The notes under the pieces were generated by a model that saw nothing but the letters and a program-made list of their open reading frames with translations, ran no database searches and was not told the origin of the DNA. A stretch of 5,063 bases of DNA from Fimenecus sp045532175 (GTDB lineage: Bacteria; Bacillota; Clostridia; Oscillospirales; Acutalibacteraceae): contig JAZSFK010000066.1 in assembly GCA_045532175.1 (NCBI GenBank), positions 1 to 5,063 of the forward strand, read 5' to 3'. This document shows, piece after piece, positions 1-5,063 of the stretch; position 1 is the stretch's first letter; each line of letters opens with the position of its first letter. The position numbers and the translations under genes are program-made.

Positions 1-989
1 CGGATACTGTCAACAACGATATCCTCAATCCAAGCCTTTTTAACTGTTTTTTTATCACAGCCTTTGTGATTCTTCACACTTACACATTTGTAGTATCGGT
101 GTACAAACTTTGTTCTGCTTGTACCGCTTTCACCTACCATAAGACACTGACACTTGCCGCAATAGAGCTTTGTAGTCAGAAGATATTCATCTTCCGCTTT
201 TTGCTTTGCAGGGGCTTTCTTATTCTGCTTCATTTTTTCCTGTACCAATTCAAACAACTCCTTATCAACTATTGCGGGAATTCCTCCCGGCGTAATAACA
301 TCCTTAAATTTGTATTCACCGATATATTTTCGGTTGTGCAGCATACGGGTAACAATGTCAACATCTAACTTGGTTTTCTTATGGGTGCGTACACCTTGGT
401 AATTAAGCATGTTAGCAATATGCTGCATAGACATACCCTCAGCATAGCTCTTAAAAGCTAAAACCACTGCAGGTGCAGTAACCTCATCAATTAAATAATT
501 CTGCTCTTTGTCTACCTTGTAACCTATCGGCAAGGTACCACCATTGTATTTACACTTAAGAGCATTTTCCATCATACCTCTTGTAACCTTTTCTGCTAGC
601 TCTACTGAGTAGTATTCAGCCATACCCTCAAGCAGACTTTCAAGCAGAATACCCTCTGCACCCTGAGAAATGGTTTCGGTTATAGATACAACCTTAACTC
701 CGTTCTTACGAAGCATATTTTTGTAATGAGCAGAGTCATATCTGTTACGGGCAAAACGGTCAAGCTTCCATACGAGTATAACCTCAAAATGCTTTGAAGC
801 ACTGTCTTTTATCATCTGCTGAAATCGTGGTCTGTTATCGGTTTTGGCAGATAACGCTCTGTCGATATAGGTATCAACTATTTGAATACCGTTCTTTTCA
901 GCATAGGCTTTACATTCACGAAGCTGACCGTCAATACTTTCTTCCTTCTGATTGTCGGAAGAGTATCTTGCGTAGATAACGCCTATCAT
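1..989 (-). CDS. Large serine recombinase (site-specific integrase/excisionase), C-terminus off the left edge
   Basis: The reading frame is open from ATG at 989 to the window edge (329 codons read, no stop), so the gene continues left. Residues about 3-140 are a resolvase-type catalytic domain: YARYSSDNQ places the nucleophile at Ser10, and LDRFAR gives Arg78 and Arg81, the active-site arginine region. Residues about 150-250 match the 'recombinase' DNA-binding domain (GTLPIGY, then NRKYIGEY). A zinc ribbon follows, with Cys277, Cys280, Cys302 and Cys311. Family members are usually about 500-560 residues, so roughly 200 residues, normally including a coiled coil, are missing. The enzyme cuts and rejoins DNA through a phosphoserine link at attachment sites, which would integrate and excise this element. 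ATG 989 is chosen because AAAGGAGGT lies 7 bases upstream and the motifs start at residue 6. It is last in a minus-strand gene run but has its own promoter. The domain assignment is secure; the target site is unknown. Confidence 0.95.
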   Translation of the reverse strand, partial: MIGVIYARYSSDNQKEESIDGQLRECKAYAEKNGIQIVDTYIDRALSAKTDNRPRFQQMIKDSASKHFEVILVWKLDRFARNRYDSAHYKNMLRKNGVKVVSITETISQGAEGILLESLLEGMAEYYSVELAEKVTRGMMENALKCKYNGGTLPIGYKVDKEQNYLIDEVTAPAVVLAFKSYAEGMSMQHIANMLNYQGVRTHKKTKLDVDIVTRMLHNRKYIGEYKFKDVITPGGIPAIVDKELFELVQEKMKQNKKAPAKQKAEDEYLLTTKLYCGKCQCLMVGESGTSRTKFVHRYYKCVSVKNHKGCDKKTVKKAWIEDIVVDSI

Positions 990-996
990 ATATATT

Positions 997-1005
997 ACCT
1001 CCTTT
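997..1005 (-). promoter_or_regulatory. Ribosome-binding site of the recombinase gene
   Basis: AAAGGAGGT on the minus strand, 7 bases before ATG at 989. This is a near-perfect Shine-Dalgarno sequence and fixes the start codon. Confidence 0.85.
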
Positions 1006-1018
1006 GATTTCTGTAAAT

Positions 1019-1047
1019 ATTGTAATTCATATACTTGTTTTTGTTAA
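1019..1047 (-). promoter_or_regulatory. Promoter of the recombinase gene
   Basis: On the minus strand, TTAACA (1047-1042, 5 of 6 matches to the -35 consensus) is followed by exactly 17 bases and then TACAAT (1024-1019, 5 of 6 matches to the -10 consensus). Transcription would start near 1012, giving a leader of about 20 bases with the ribosome-binding site inside it. This suggests the recombinase can be expressed independently of the mobilization genes upstream. Found by eye; no start site has been mapped. Confidence 0.6.
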
Positions 1048-1051
1048 ATGT

Positions 1052-1079
1052 GCGGAAGCGACTTTTACATCGCACCCGC
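1052..1079. other. GC-rich hairpin between the 67-residue gene and the recombinase promoter
   Basis: Two 4-bp stem blocks, GCGG/CCGC and GCGA/TCGC, are separated by a 2x2 internal loop and close on an 8-base loop. It sits just upstream of the recombinase -35 box and just past the stop codon of the preceding gene. Read on the plus strand it is followed by TGTTTTT, so it could end plus-strand transcription. On the minus strand, the direction of the genes here, no T-run follows, so it is not a classical terminator for them. It could protect the 3' end of the upstream mRNA or be a protein-binding site. Confidence 0.4.
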
Positions 1080-1084
1080 TGTTT

Positions 1085-1288
1085 TTATGCAATTTCCTTT
1101 AATTTATCCCAATCCTTGTCCCATTCCTCGAACTCTTTTCTGCCACTTTCACTTTCAAAGAAGGATACGATATCGGGAAGAAAACATCTGACAAGAGATT
1201 CAGCGGCATCCTCTGAAATGAGAATACCGCTGATATTATCAGAATTAACATTAGTTTCGGAATAATTAATTTTTACTTCATCACCCAT
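1085..1288 (-). CDS. Small acidic protein of unknown function (67 aa)
   Basis: I do not recognise a family. The product is 67 residues and strongly acidic: 17 Asp/Glu against 7 Lys/Arg. The segment AAESLVRCFLPDIVSFFES (about 28-46) looks amphipathic and helical, and the tail is rich in Glu, Lys and Trp (EFEEWDKDWDKLKEIA). There is no signal peptide, membrane segment or cysteine motif. It is judged a real gene because ATG 1288 has a perfect AAGGAGGT 5 bases upstream, and that site overlaps the stop codon of the ParB-like gene, which is typical of translational coupling. It is the third gene of the relaxase/ParB-like run and ends 95 bases before the recombinase start. The position would suit an accessory or regulatory factor, but recombination directionality factors are usually basic, so that role is only a guess. 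Confidence 0.8.
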   Translation of the reverse strand: MGDEVKINYSETNVNSDNISGILISEDAAESLVRCFLPDIVSFFESESGRKEFEEWDKDWDKLKEIA

Positions 1289-1293
1289 AGGCT

Positions 1294-1301
1294 ACCTCCT
1301 T
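1294..1301 (-). promoter_or_regulatory. Ribosome-binding site of the 67-residue gene, overlapping the upstream stop codon
   Basis: AAGGAGGT on the minus strand, 5 bases before ATG at 1288. Its first two bases are the last two of the TAA stop (1302-1300) of the ParB-like gene, so a terminating ribosome is positioned on the next initiation site. Confidence 0.8.
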
Positions 1302-2172
1302 ATCTCGCATCCCTATTTCGCTGTCGCTGAAGGTATCTGTAATAATATTCACAGGCTTTTATTACAAAATCTTCAAAGTCTTTATCTTTGACCTTAGGTG
1401 CAACCTTTTGCAATTTTTCAATAGGCACTTTACACATAGGTTTCTGATTTGGTTTTTCTGCTGTAAGAGTATTCTCAATACTTTCAACTGTAAGTGTACC
1501 TGCATTAAAATCCTTGTGCATATGCCACGCCTGAGAGTATGACGGAGTACATTCCTGCTCTTCAATTACACGAAGCAAGTCATACTGCATTTGGTCATCA
1601 AGAAAAGAAAGTTCAACACCGACGGAGAATGCAATTTTATCTTCATCCATCATTTCAAGAAGTTCAGGGATGAGGTTTGTCAGGCGGATATATCTGTAAA
1701 CTTTGTCTCGGCTTTCACCTGTAATATTGCCTATTTCAGTTGCAGAGTCGAACTTTGTCGCAACTTGCGACGAAGTTAAGTCTGTTCTTTCGCCTTGCCT
1801 TTTAATTGCTTCAAGCTTTAACTTGTAAGCAAAAGCCTTTTCCGACGGGAGAATATGCTCCCTGTGAAGATTACTGTCAACGAGCATGATAGCTGCTTCA
1901 TCACGGCTTACGGCATAAATTAAAGCAGGTACTGTTTCCAGCCCTGCCTTCACTGATGCTCTCAGTCTTCTATGACCTGAGATAATCTCATATTCATCAT
2001 TTGTATTTTCAAGAGGTCTCACAGCAATGGGTGAGATAACACCTTTCTGCTGAATACTCTCTATGAGATTATTCATCTCATCATTATCTAAAACCTTATA
2101 CGGATGTCCCTCAAAGGGATGAATTTTTGATACCGGGATATTTACCGGTGCTTTTAACTTTTTATTAGCCAT
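1300..2172 (-). CDS. ParB/RepB/Spo0J-family DNA-binding protein (290 aa)
   Basis: The N-terminal half is a ParB/Srx-fold nuclease-like domain. VNIPVSKIHPFEGHPYKV (10-27) opens it, GVISPIAVRP (44-53) is the first conserved box, ISGHRRLRAS (64-73) is the arginine-rich nucleotide-binding box, and NLHREHILPSEKA (101-113) is the third. A helix-turn-helix follows at about 146-165 (IGNITGESRDKVYRYIRL). The C-terminus is lysine-rich and ends in RQRNRDAR. In partition ParB proteins these boxes bind CTP and parS DNA. No ParA ATPase gene is visible, so stability, replication or gene-control roles are all possible. Start 2172 (MANKKLK) is preferred over an in-frame ATG at 2280 because AAAGGAG lies 8 bases upstream, family similarity begins there, and the longer version would overlap the relaxase by over 100 bases. 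Its ATG follows the relaxase stop after one base. The family is sure; the role in this element is not. Confidence 0.92.
   Translation of the reverse strand: MANKKLKAPVNIPVSKIHPFEGHPYKVLDNDEMNNLIESIQQKGVISPIAVRPLENTNDEYEIISGHRRLRASVKAGLETVPALIYAVSRDEAAIMLVDSNLHREHILPSEKAFAYKLKLEAIKRQGERTDLTSSQVATKFDSATEIGNITGESRDKVYRYIRLTNLIPELLEMMDEDKIAFSVGVELSFLDDQMQYDLLRVIEEQECTPSYSQAWHMHKDFNAGTLTVESIENTLTAEKPNQKPMCKVPIEKLQKVAPKVKDKDFEDFVIKACEYYYRYLQRQRNRDAR
1751..1777. repeat. 27-bp near-perfect inverted repeat inside the ParB-like gene
   Basis: Two 13-base arms around a single central C at 1764 pair at 12 of 13 positions; the one exception (1756/1772) is T opposite G. The inner 15 bases, GTCGCAACTTGCGAC, are perfectly symmetrical apart from the central base. 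It encodes TSSQVATKF just before the helix-turn-helix. The size and odd-centred symmetry resemble a binding site for a dimeric protein, or a strong RNA hairpin in the mRNA. Its function is unknown. Confidence 0.55.
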
Positions 2173-2173
2173 T

Positions 2174-3928
2174 TTATCGGCTCCTTTCACTTTTATTCTT
2201 AATATTTTTGTTGTTACGGTTGTTACGCCGTTCTTCGATTTGCCGCTGTCTTTCCTCCTGCTGTTTAACATAGCGGGCATATTCTTCCTGCCTTGCTATT
2301 TCAGCCTTGGTAAGATAATTAGGTGGCGGCTCACCTATGAGCTTTGAAACGGTATCGACACTTCTATTGAAATCATATGCGCTGATGTTGTAATCTGCTT
2401 CAGCCTTTTGCCTTGCCTCTTTTTCTTTTTCGGGGCGGATTTTCATCCTTGCGGCTTTCAGTTCTTCTGCATTTGCTTCATCAGCCTGTTTCTCGGTTTC
2501 TTGGTACTGAGTAAGTGTCTTTTGAATTTCTGCTTCCATTCTCTTTTCCTCGGCTTCAAGCTTCGGAATTTCAAACCTACGCATTTTCTCAAAGTAAGAC
2601 TTTGCATTAACAATATCCTGTTCGGTTTCACATTCATTTTGTGAGAGAATGTTCTGCATTTTAAATTTCAGTTCCTTAAGCTCAAATTCATAGTGACCAA
2701 CCTCACATTTTGCCGAATTGTACTTTTGCTTCATAACCTTTGGAGTGAGCTTCAACTTCTTCTTTGCTTCTTTTAGATTTTCTTCTGTTGTCTTAATATC
2801 TTCCTGCAGCTTATGAAAGTACACATAAAACTCATCAGCATCACGGACCTCGTTCATAGCCTGATGCTTCATTTTGTTAATGCTCTTTCTTTCACATTCA
2901 AGGATAATCATACCGACACGGATACCTTCAAGAGCATCTGCGAGTGCGGGTATGAGTATCTTTGCCGCAGTGATAACAAGCTCTGTAAGTGCCTCAACAG
3001 TTTTACGAAGACTGGTAATCAGACTGTTGTCTTTACGGATAAGAATGTTGATTCTCATTCTCTGTGTGACTTTGCCTTTATTTTTCATCTTCTTACTTGA
3101 AACACCCTCGTGAATTGTCGGTTGCAATAAGATTCCTCTTGCCGCAAAGCTACGGTGGTCAATAGGCTCAATGTTCTTTTTTTCTAAATCTCTGTTTACA
3201 ATATCTGCCCACAGCTTTCGCCATTCATATAACTGTTCATCACTGTTCCAACGCTCACTAATGGGATTCTGTCTACCGTACTTTGTGCTTTTCGGGTATT
3301 TGTTTACTCTCTCATAACCGTCAGCCTGTGACGACGGAAGATATACTTTCTTTCCGTCAACATAATACTGATACTGTTTCTCCCAACCTTCGTTTTTGGC
3401 AGATAAAAAATCAGAGGCGGTAAAGCCTTCCTCCTTACCGTCTCTGATACATAGATATTCTTTTTCCGTTTTTCTTTGCCAAGTACCGTCAGGGTTTAAC
3501 GGTCTGACAGTTGCCATAATATGGGCGTGAGGATTGCCTTCGCCTGTATCGTGAATACAGACATCAACACACATACCGTCACGGGCAAGAGCCTTCGCAA
3601 ATTCTTCTGCCTCGCCTATTTGCCTTTCGCGGCTGACTACAACGGGCAAGGCAACAATGAACTCTCTTGCCAAACGGCTGTCCCTTGTTTTCTCCGTTTC
3701 TTCAACTGCATTCCATAGCTTACTTCTGTCGTACCATTCGGGCGGAGCGTGTGACGGGAGAAAGATTTTCTCATAGACAAGACCGCCTTTCCGGGTGTAA
3801 TCGTGTTTTGCGCCGTCATACTCGTTAGTGATTTCACTGCAGCTCATATATGCACTTGCGGCAACGGCTGAGCGACCAACACCACGGGTTATGACTTTGG
3901 CTTCAAGGTGATAAATTGCGGGTATCAC
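2174..3928 (-). CDS. MobA/MobL-family relaxase (MOBQ type), 584 aa
   Basis: The relaxase nicks one DNA strand at an origin of transfer and stays bound through a tyrosine while the strand is passed to a recipient. The N-terminal domain fits the family throughout: AIYHLEAKVITRGVGRSAVAASAY with likely nucleophile Tyr27, then NEYDGAKHDYTRKGG (35-49), LAREF and ALP (87-95), and the metal-binding histidines His126, His134 and His136 in VCIHDTGEGNPHAHIM. WADIVNRDLEK (240-250) and IDHRSFAARGI (256-266) close the conserved part. Residues about 300-345 are hydrophobic or amphipathic, about 360-510 are charged coiled coil, and the tail is basic (RQRQIEERRNNRNNKN). No primase or helicase domain is evident. 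The start is GTG at 3928 with AAAGGA only 2 bases away, an unusually short gap; codon 2 is ATA. No upstream in-frame start is present nearby. It heads the mobilization gene run, and its stop is one base from the next start. Confidence 0.93.
   Translation of the reverse strand: MIPAIYHLEAKVITRGVGRSAVAASAYMSCSEITNEYDGAKHDYTRKGGLVYEKIFLPSHAPPEWYDRSKLWNAVEETEKTRDSRLAREFIVALPVVVSRERQIGEAEEFAKALARDGMCVDVCIHDTGEGNPHAHIMATVRPLNPDGTWQRKTEKEYLCIRDGKEEGFTASDFLSAKNEGWEKQYQYYVDGKKVYLPSSQADGYERVNKYPKSTKYGRQNPISERWNSDEQLYEWRKLWADIVNRDLEKKNIEPIDHRSFAARGILLQPTIHEGVSSKKMKNKGKVTQRMRINILIRKDNSLITSLRKTVEALTELVITAAKILIPALADALEGIRVGMIILECERKSINKMKHQAMNEVRDADEFYVYFHKLQEDIKTTEENLKEAKKKLKLTPKVMKQKYNSAKCEVGHYEFELKELKFKMQNILSQNECETEQDIVNAKSYFEKMRRFEIPKLEAEEKRMEAEIQKTLTQYQETEKQADEANAEELKAARMKIRPEKEKEARQKAEADYNISAYDFNRSVDTVSKLIGEPPPNYLTKAEIARQEEYARYVKQQEERQRQIEERRNNRNNKNIKNKSERSR
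2181..2187 (-). promoter_or_regulatory. Ribosome-binding site of the ParB-like gene, inside the relaxase 3' end
   Basis: AAAGGAG on the minus strand, 8 bases before ATG 2172. It lies within the last codons of the relaxase and supports both the shorter ParB-like start and coupled translation. Confidence 0.75.
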
Positions 3929-3977
3929 CGTCCTTTCGTAAGTTTTATATAATATATTGTTTTTGTTGGTTTGATTG

Positions 3978-3986
3978 TGTTATAAT
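3978..3986 (+). promoter_or_regulatory. Extended -10 promoter of the S66 peptidase gene
   Basis: TGTTATAAT is a perfect TATAAT preceded by the TGn extension, which lets the polymerase work with a poor -35 box. The nearest -35 candidate is TTGTTT (3957-3962), 18 bases upstream and weak. Transcription would start near 3993, giving a leader of about 43 bases. Confidence 0.65.
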
Positions 3987-3994
3987 TATCAAAA

Positions 3995-4006
3995 GCTATA
4001 TATAGC
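3995..4006. promoter_or_regulatory. 12-bp perfect palindrome at the predicted S66 transcript start
   Basis: GCTATATATAGC is a perfect palindrome placed just downstream of the extended -10 box, at about +2 to +13 of the predicted transcript. That is a classical position for a repressor operator. AT-rich palindromes of this length also arise by chance, so it is only a candidate. Confidence 0.3.
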
Positions 4007-4020
4007 GAAGAAATCTTTAC

Positions 4021-4028
4021 AAGGAGGT
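4021..4028 (+). promoter_or_regulatory. Ribosome-binding site of the S66 peptidase gene
   Basis: AAGGAGGT, 7 bases before ATG 4036, a near-consensus site that predicts strong translation. It contrasts with the poorly placed site of the divergent relaxase. Confidence 0.85.
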
Positions 4029-4035
4029 AAATCGT

Positions 4036-4968
4036 ATGATTGCAAAAAAACTGCAACCCGGTGACGAAATTCGTGTAGTCGCACCATCAAGAAGTCAAGC
4101 TATAATTTGGGAGAAAACACACCATCATGCGATGAGCTTCTGGAAGACATCAGGATTCAATCTGACATTTTCAAAAAACTGTCGTGAACTCGATAGATAT
4201 CAATCTTCAAGTATTGCATCTCGTGTTGAAGATTTACATAAGGCATTTCGAGACCCAAATGTCAAAATGATTATTACTAGCGTAGGTGGATTTAACGCCA
4301 ATCAGCTTCTTCCGCATCTTGACTACGATTTAATTGCACAAAACCCTAAAATCTTTTGTGGATATTCAGACATTACAATCTTGGAAAATGCCATTTATGC
4401 CAAAACCGGTCTTGTAACATATAGCGGTCCGCACTACTGCACTTTTGGATTTGACGGTGAACCCGAATACACACGAAAAGCGTTTTTTGATTGTTTAACA
4501 AAAGACGAGCCACTCCGTATTACTCCTTCAAAAACTGCAAAACAATATATTGTTCTTCAAGAAGGTATGTGTGAGGGAACTGTTATTGGTGGCAACCTTT
4601 GTACTATCAATTTGTTGCAGGGTACATCGTATATGCCTGACATCCGCAATAAAGTGTTGTTTATTGAAGATGATAATATTATGGGCGAATATTTCAGCTA
4701 CGAGTTTGAACGTAACTTGCAGTCGTTGCTGCAGATTGAAGGTGCAGATACCGTAAGAGGTATCGTGTTCGGACGCTTTGATAAAAGTTGCGGCATGACG
4801 TTGGAACGCATTACCGATATCATTCGAGATAAAGCACCAACTAATATCCCCGTGATTTCCGGTGTTGATTTTGGACATATCTTCCCAATTATCACTTTCC
4901 CGATTGGTGGAAATGTGCGTATAAAAGCAAGCAAAGATGATATAGAAATTGTCTTCGATTCACATTAA
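4036..4968 (+). CDS. S66-family serine peptidase (LD-carboxypeptidase / MccF-like), 310 aa
   Basis: The family contains cytosolic enzymes that cut the L,D bond of muropeptide tetrapeptides during cell-wall recycling, and MccF, which inactivates microcin C-type peptide-nucleotide antibiotics. The catalytic Ser-Glu-His triad is readable: Ser111 in FCGYSDIT, Glu211 in VLFIEDDN, and His281 in GVDFGHIFP. Also typical are LQPGDEIRVVAPS (6-18), SVGGFNANQLLPHLDYDLI (82-100) and GGNLCTINLLQGT (185-197). Length matches the family (about 300-350) and there is no signal peptide or membrane segment, so it should act in the cytosol. The GGNL/LLQGT pattern leans towards the MccF-like branch, but the only tryptophans are Trp25 and Trp36, so the tryptophan that stacks on the nucleobase in studied MccF enzymes seems absent. 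It is the only gene on the plus strand, has its own promoter, and fits a cargo role. Family is certain; substrate is open. Confidence 0.93.
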   Translation: MIAKKLQPGDEIRVVAPSRSQAIIWEKTHHHAMSFWKTSGFNLTFSKNCRELDRYQSSSIASRVEDLHKAFRDPNVKMIITSVGGFNANQLLPHLDYDLIAQNPKIFCGYSDITILENAIYAKTGLVTYSGPHYCTFGFDGEPEYTRKAFFDCLTKDEPLRITPSKTAKQYIVLQEGMCEGTVIGGNLCTINLLQGTSYMPDIRNKVLFIEDDNIMGEYFSYEFERNLQSLLQIEGADTVRGIVFGRFDKSCGMTLERITDIIRDKAPTNIPVISGVDFGHIFPIITFPIGGNVRIKASKDDIEIVFDSH

Positions 4969-4991
4969 AATAAATTGTAATCAGTATTTTG

Positions 4992-5063
4992 TTATTTTGG
5001 ACTAAGAAAGTGCACTGTACCACGGGTTATGACTTTGACTTCAAAGTGATAAATTGTGGTGTT
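4992..5063 (-). pseudogene. Broken 5' end of a second MobA/MobL relaxase gene, continuing off the right edge
   Basis: Read leftward from 5063, the frame gives NTTIYHFEVKVITRG, the characteristic relaxase N-terminus, then leaves the family with TVHFLSPK and a stop at 4994-4992. Bases 5019-5063 match 3881-3925 of the intact relaxase at 39 of 45 positions, and three of the matched residues differ, so this is a diverged relative and not a fresh copy. Homology ends sharply at 5019, before the Gly-Arg-Ser and catalytic tyrosine region, so the fragment cannot be functional. Its start codon and promoter should lie just right of the window. Confidence 0.75.

Larger units (their letters stand above)
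3929..4035. promoter_or_regulatory. Divergent intergenic region between the relaxase and S66 peptidase genes
   Basis: An AT-rich 107-bp gap carries control signals for both directions. The plus-strand promoter is clear (listed separately). For the minus-strand relaxase, AAAGGA (3936-3931) is a plausible ribosome-binding site. TTGATA at 3992-3987 would make a good -35 box but has no good -10 box 16-18 bases on, and TATATT (3956-3951) is a possible -10 box without a good -35. I therefore cannot assign the relaxase promoter. If the TTGATA is used, it would overlap the opposite promoter and the two could compete. Confidence 0.5.
1..5018. mobile_element. Candidate integrative mobilizable element, left end off the window, right end at about 5018
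   Basis: A large serine recombinase, an acidic small protein, a ParB-like protein, a MOBQ-type relaxase and one cargo gene form a complete, compact set for integration and mobilization by a helper. No type IV secretion genes are present. The right boundary is inferred from the sharp end of the broken relaxase fragment at 5019. The left boundary should lie shortly beyond the recombinase C-terminus, giving a total of roughly 6 kb if nothing else lies there. The boundary is an inference; the module content is direct. Confidence 0.6.

Noticed and set aside
66..368. Plus-strand 100-codon open frame opposite the recombinase
   Set aside because: It is antisense to the zinc-ribbon region of the recombinase, with low-complexity hydrophobic content typical of a shadow frame.
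1052..1086. Hairpin plus T-run as the terminator of the relaxase gene run
   Set aside because: The T-run follows the hairpin only on the plus strand, opposite to the genes; listed as a hairpin without assigned function.
2173..2280. N-terminal extension of the ParB-like protein to an ATG at 2280
   Set aside because: It would overlap the relaxase by over 100 bases, is unlike the family, and lacks a ribosome-binding site as good as that before 2172.
2408..3113. Plus-strand open frames rich in Phe, Leu and Ser opposite the relaxase coiled coil
   Set aside because: Reverse complements of Lys/Glu-rich coiled-coil codons routinely give open Phe/Leu/Ser-rich frames; no start signals support them.
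3881..3925. The 45-bp repeat (3881-3925 and 5019-5063) as a target-site duplication or recombination site pair
   Set aside because: It is too long and only 39/45 identical for a fresh target duplication, serine recombinases do not make such duplications, and both copies are explained as the coding start of related relaxase genes.
4528..4934. Minus-strand open frames inside the S66 gene (116 and 78 codons)
   Set aside because: They lie antisense to a gene with a full catalytic triad, have no recognisable domain, and no good ribosome-binding site was seen.
4966..4998. Terminator after the S66 gene (AAAATAA ... TTATTTT)
   Set aside because: The stem is only A/T pairs with an 18-base loop and no GC core, so it would be unstable; no convincing terminator is visible before 5018.
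1..5063. CRISPR array, tRNA or rRNA genes
   Set aside because: No regularly spaced direct repeats, cloverleaf-like sequence or conserved rRNA segments were seen on either strand.

Overview
The window reads as most of a small integrative mobilizable element from a low-to-moderate GC Gram-positive bacterium, most likely a gut-type member of the Clostridia. This rests on AAGGAGG ribosome-binding sites in front of most genes, A/T-biased codons, and the style of the proteins: a large serine recombinase with a zinc ribbon, a MobA/MobL relaxase and a ParB-like protein. No database search was possible, so the taxonomic call is an inference.

Layout. On the minus strand, reading right to left, there is a relaxase (3928 to 2174), a ParB-like DNA-binding protein (2172 to 1300), a 67-residue acidic protein of unknown function (1288 to 1085) and a large serine recombinase (989 to beyond base 1, C-terminus missing). 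The first three genes are tightly packed and look translationally coupled. The recombinase has its own good promoter (TTAACA, 17 bp, TACAAT) after a 95-bp gap that also holds a GC-rich hairpin. On the plus strand, divergent from the relaxase across a 107-bp regulatory gap, is one cargo gene, an S66-family serine peptidase (LD-carboxypeptidase/MccF-like, 4036 to 4968) with an extended -10 promoter and a strong ribosome-binding site.

At the right edge (4992 to 5063) lies a second, broken copy of the start of a relaxase gene. Its last 45 bases match the first codons of the intact relaxase at 39 of 45 positions, and similarity stops abruptly at 5019, 15 codons in from the window edge. The simplest reading is that 5018/5019 is the right end of the element and that the element sits inside the relaxase gene of another, related element. 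A local rearrangement that duplicated the relaxase start is the alternative. The nested model makes a clear prediction: the rest of the broken relaxase gene should lie just beyond the 3' end of the recombinase, left of this window.

How the parts would work together. The recombinase would excise and integrate the element. The relaxase would nick and carry one strand during mobilization by a helper conjugative system, since no mating-pore genes are present. The ParB-like protein may bind element DNA, and a 27-bp near-perfect palindrome inside its own gene is a candidate site. The S66 peptidase is the cargo, acting in cell-wall turnover or in self-protection against a peptide-type antibiotic.
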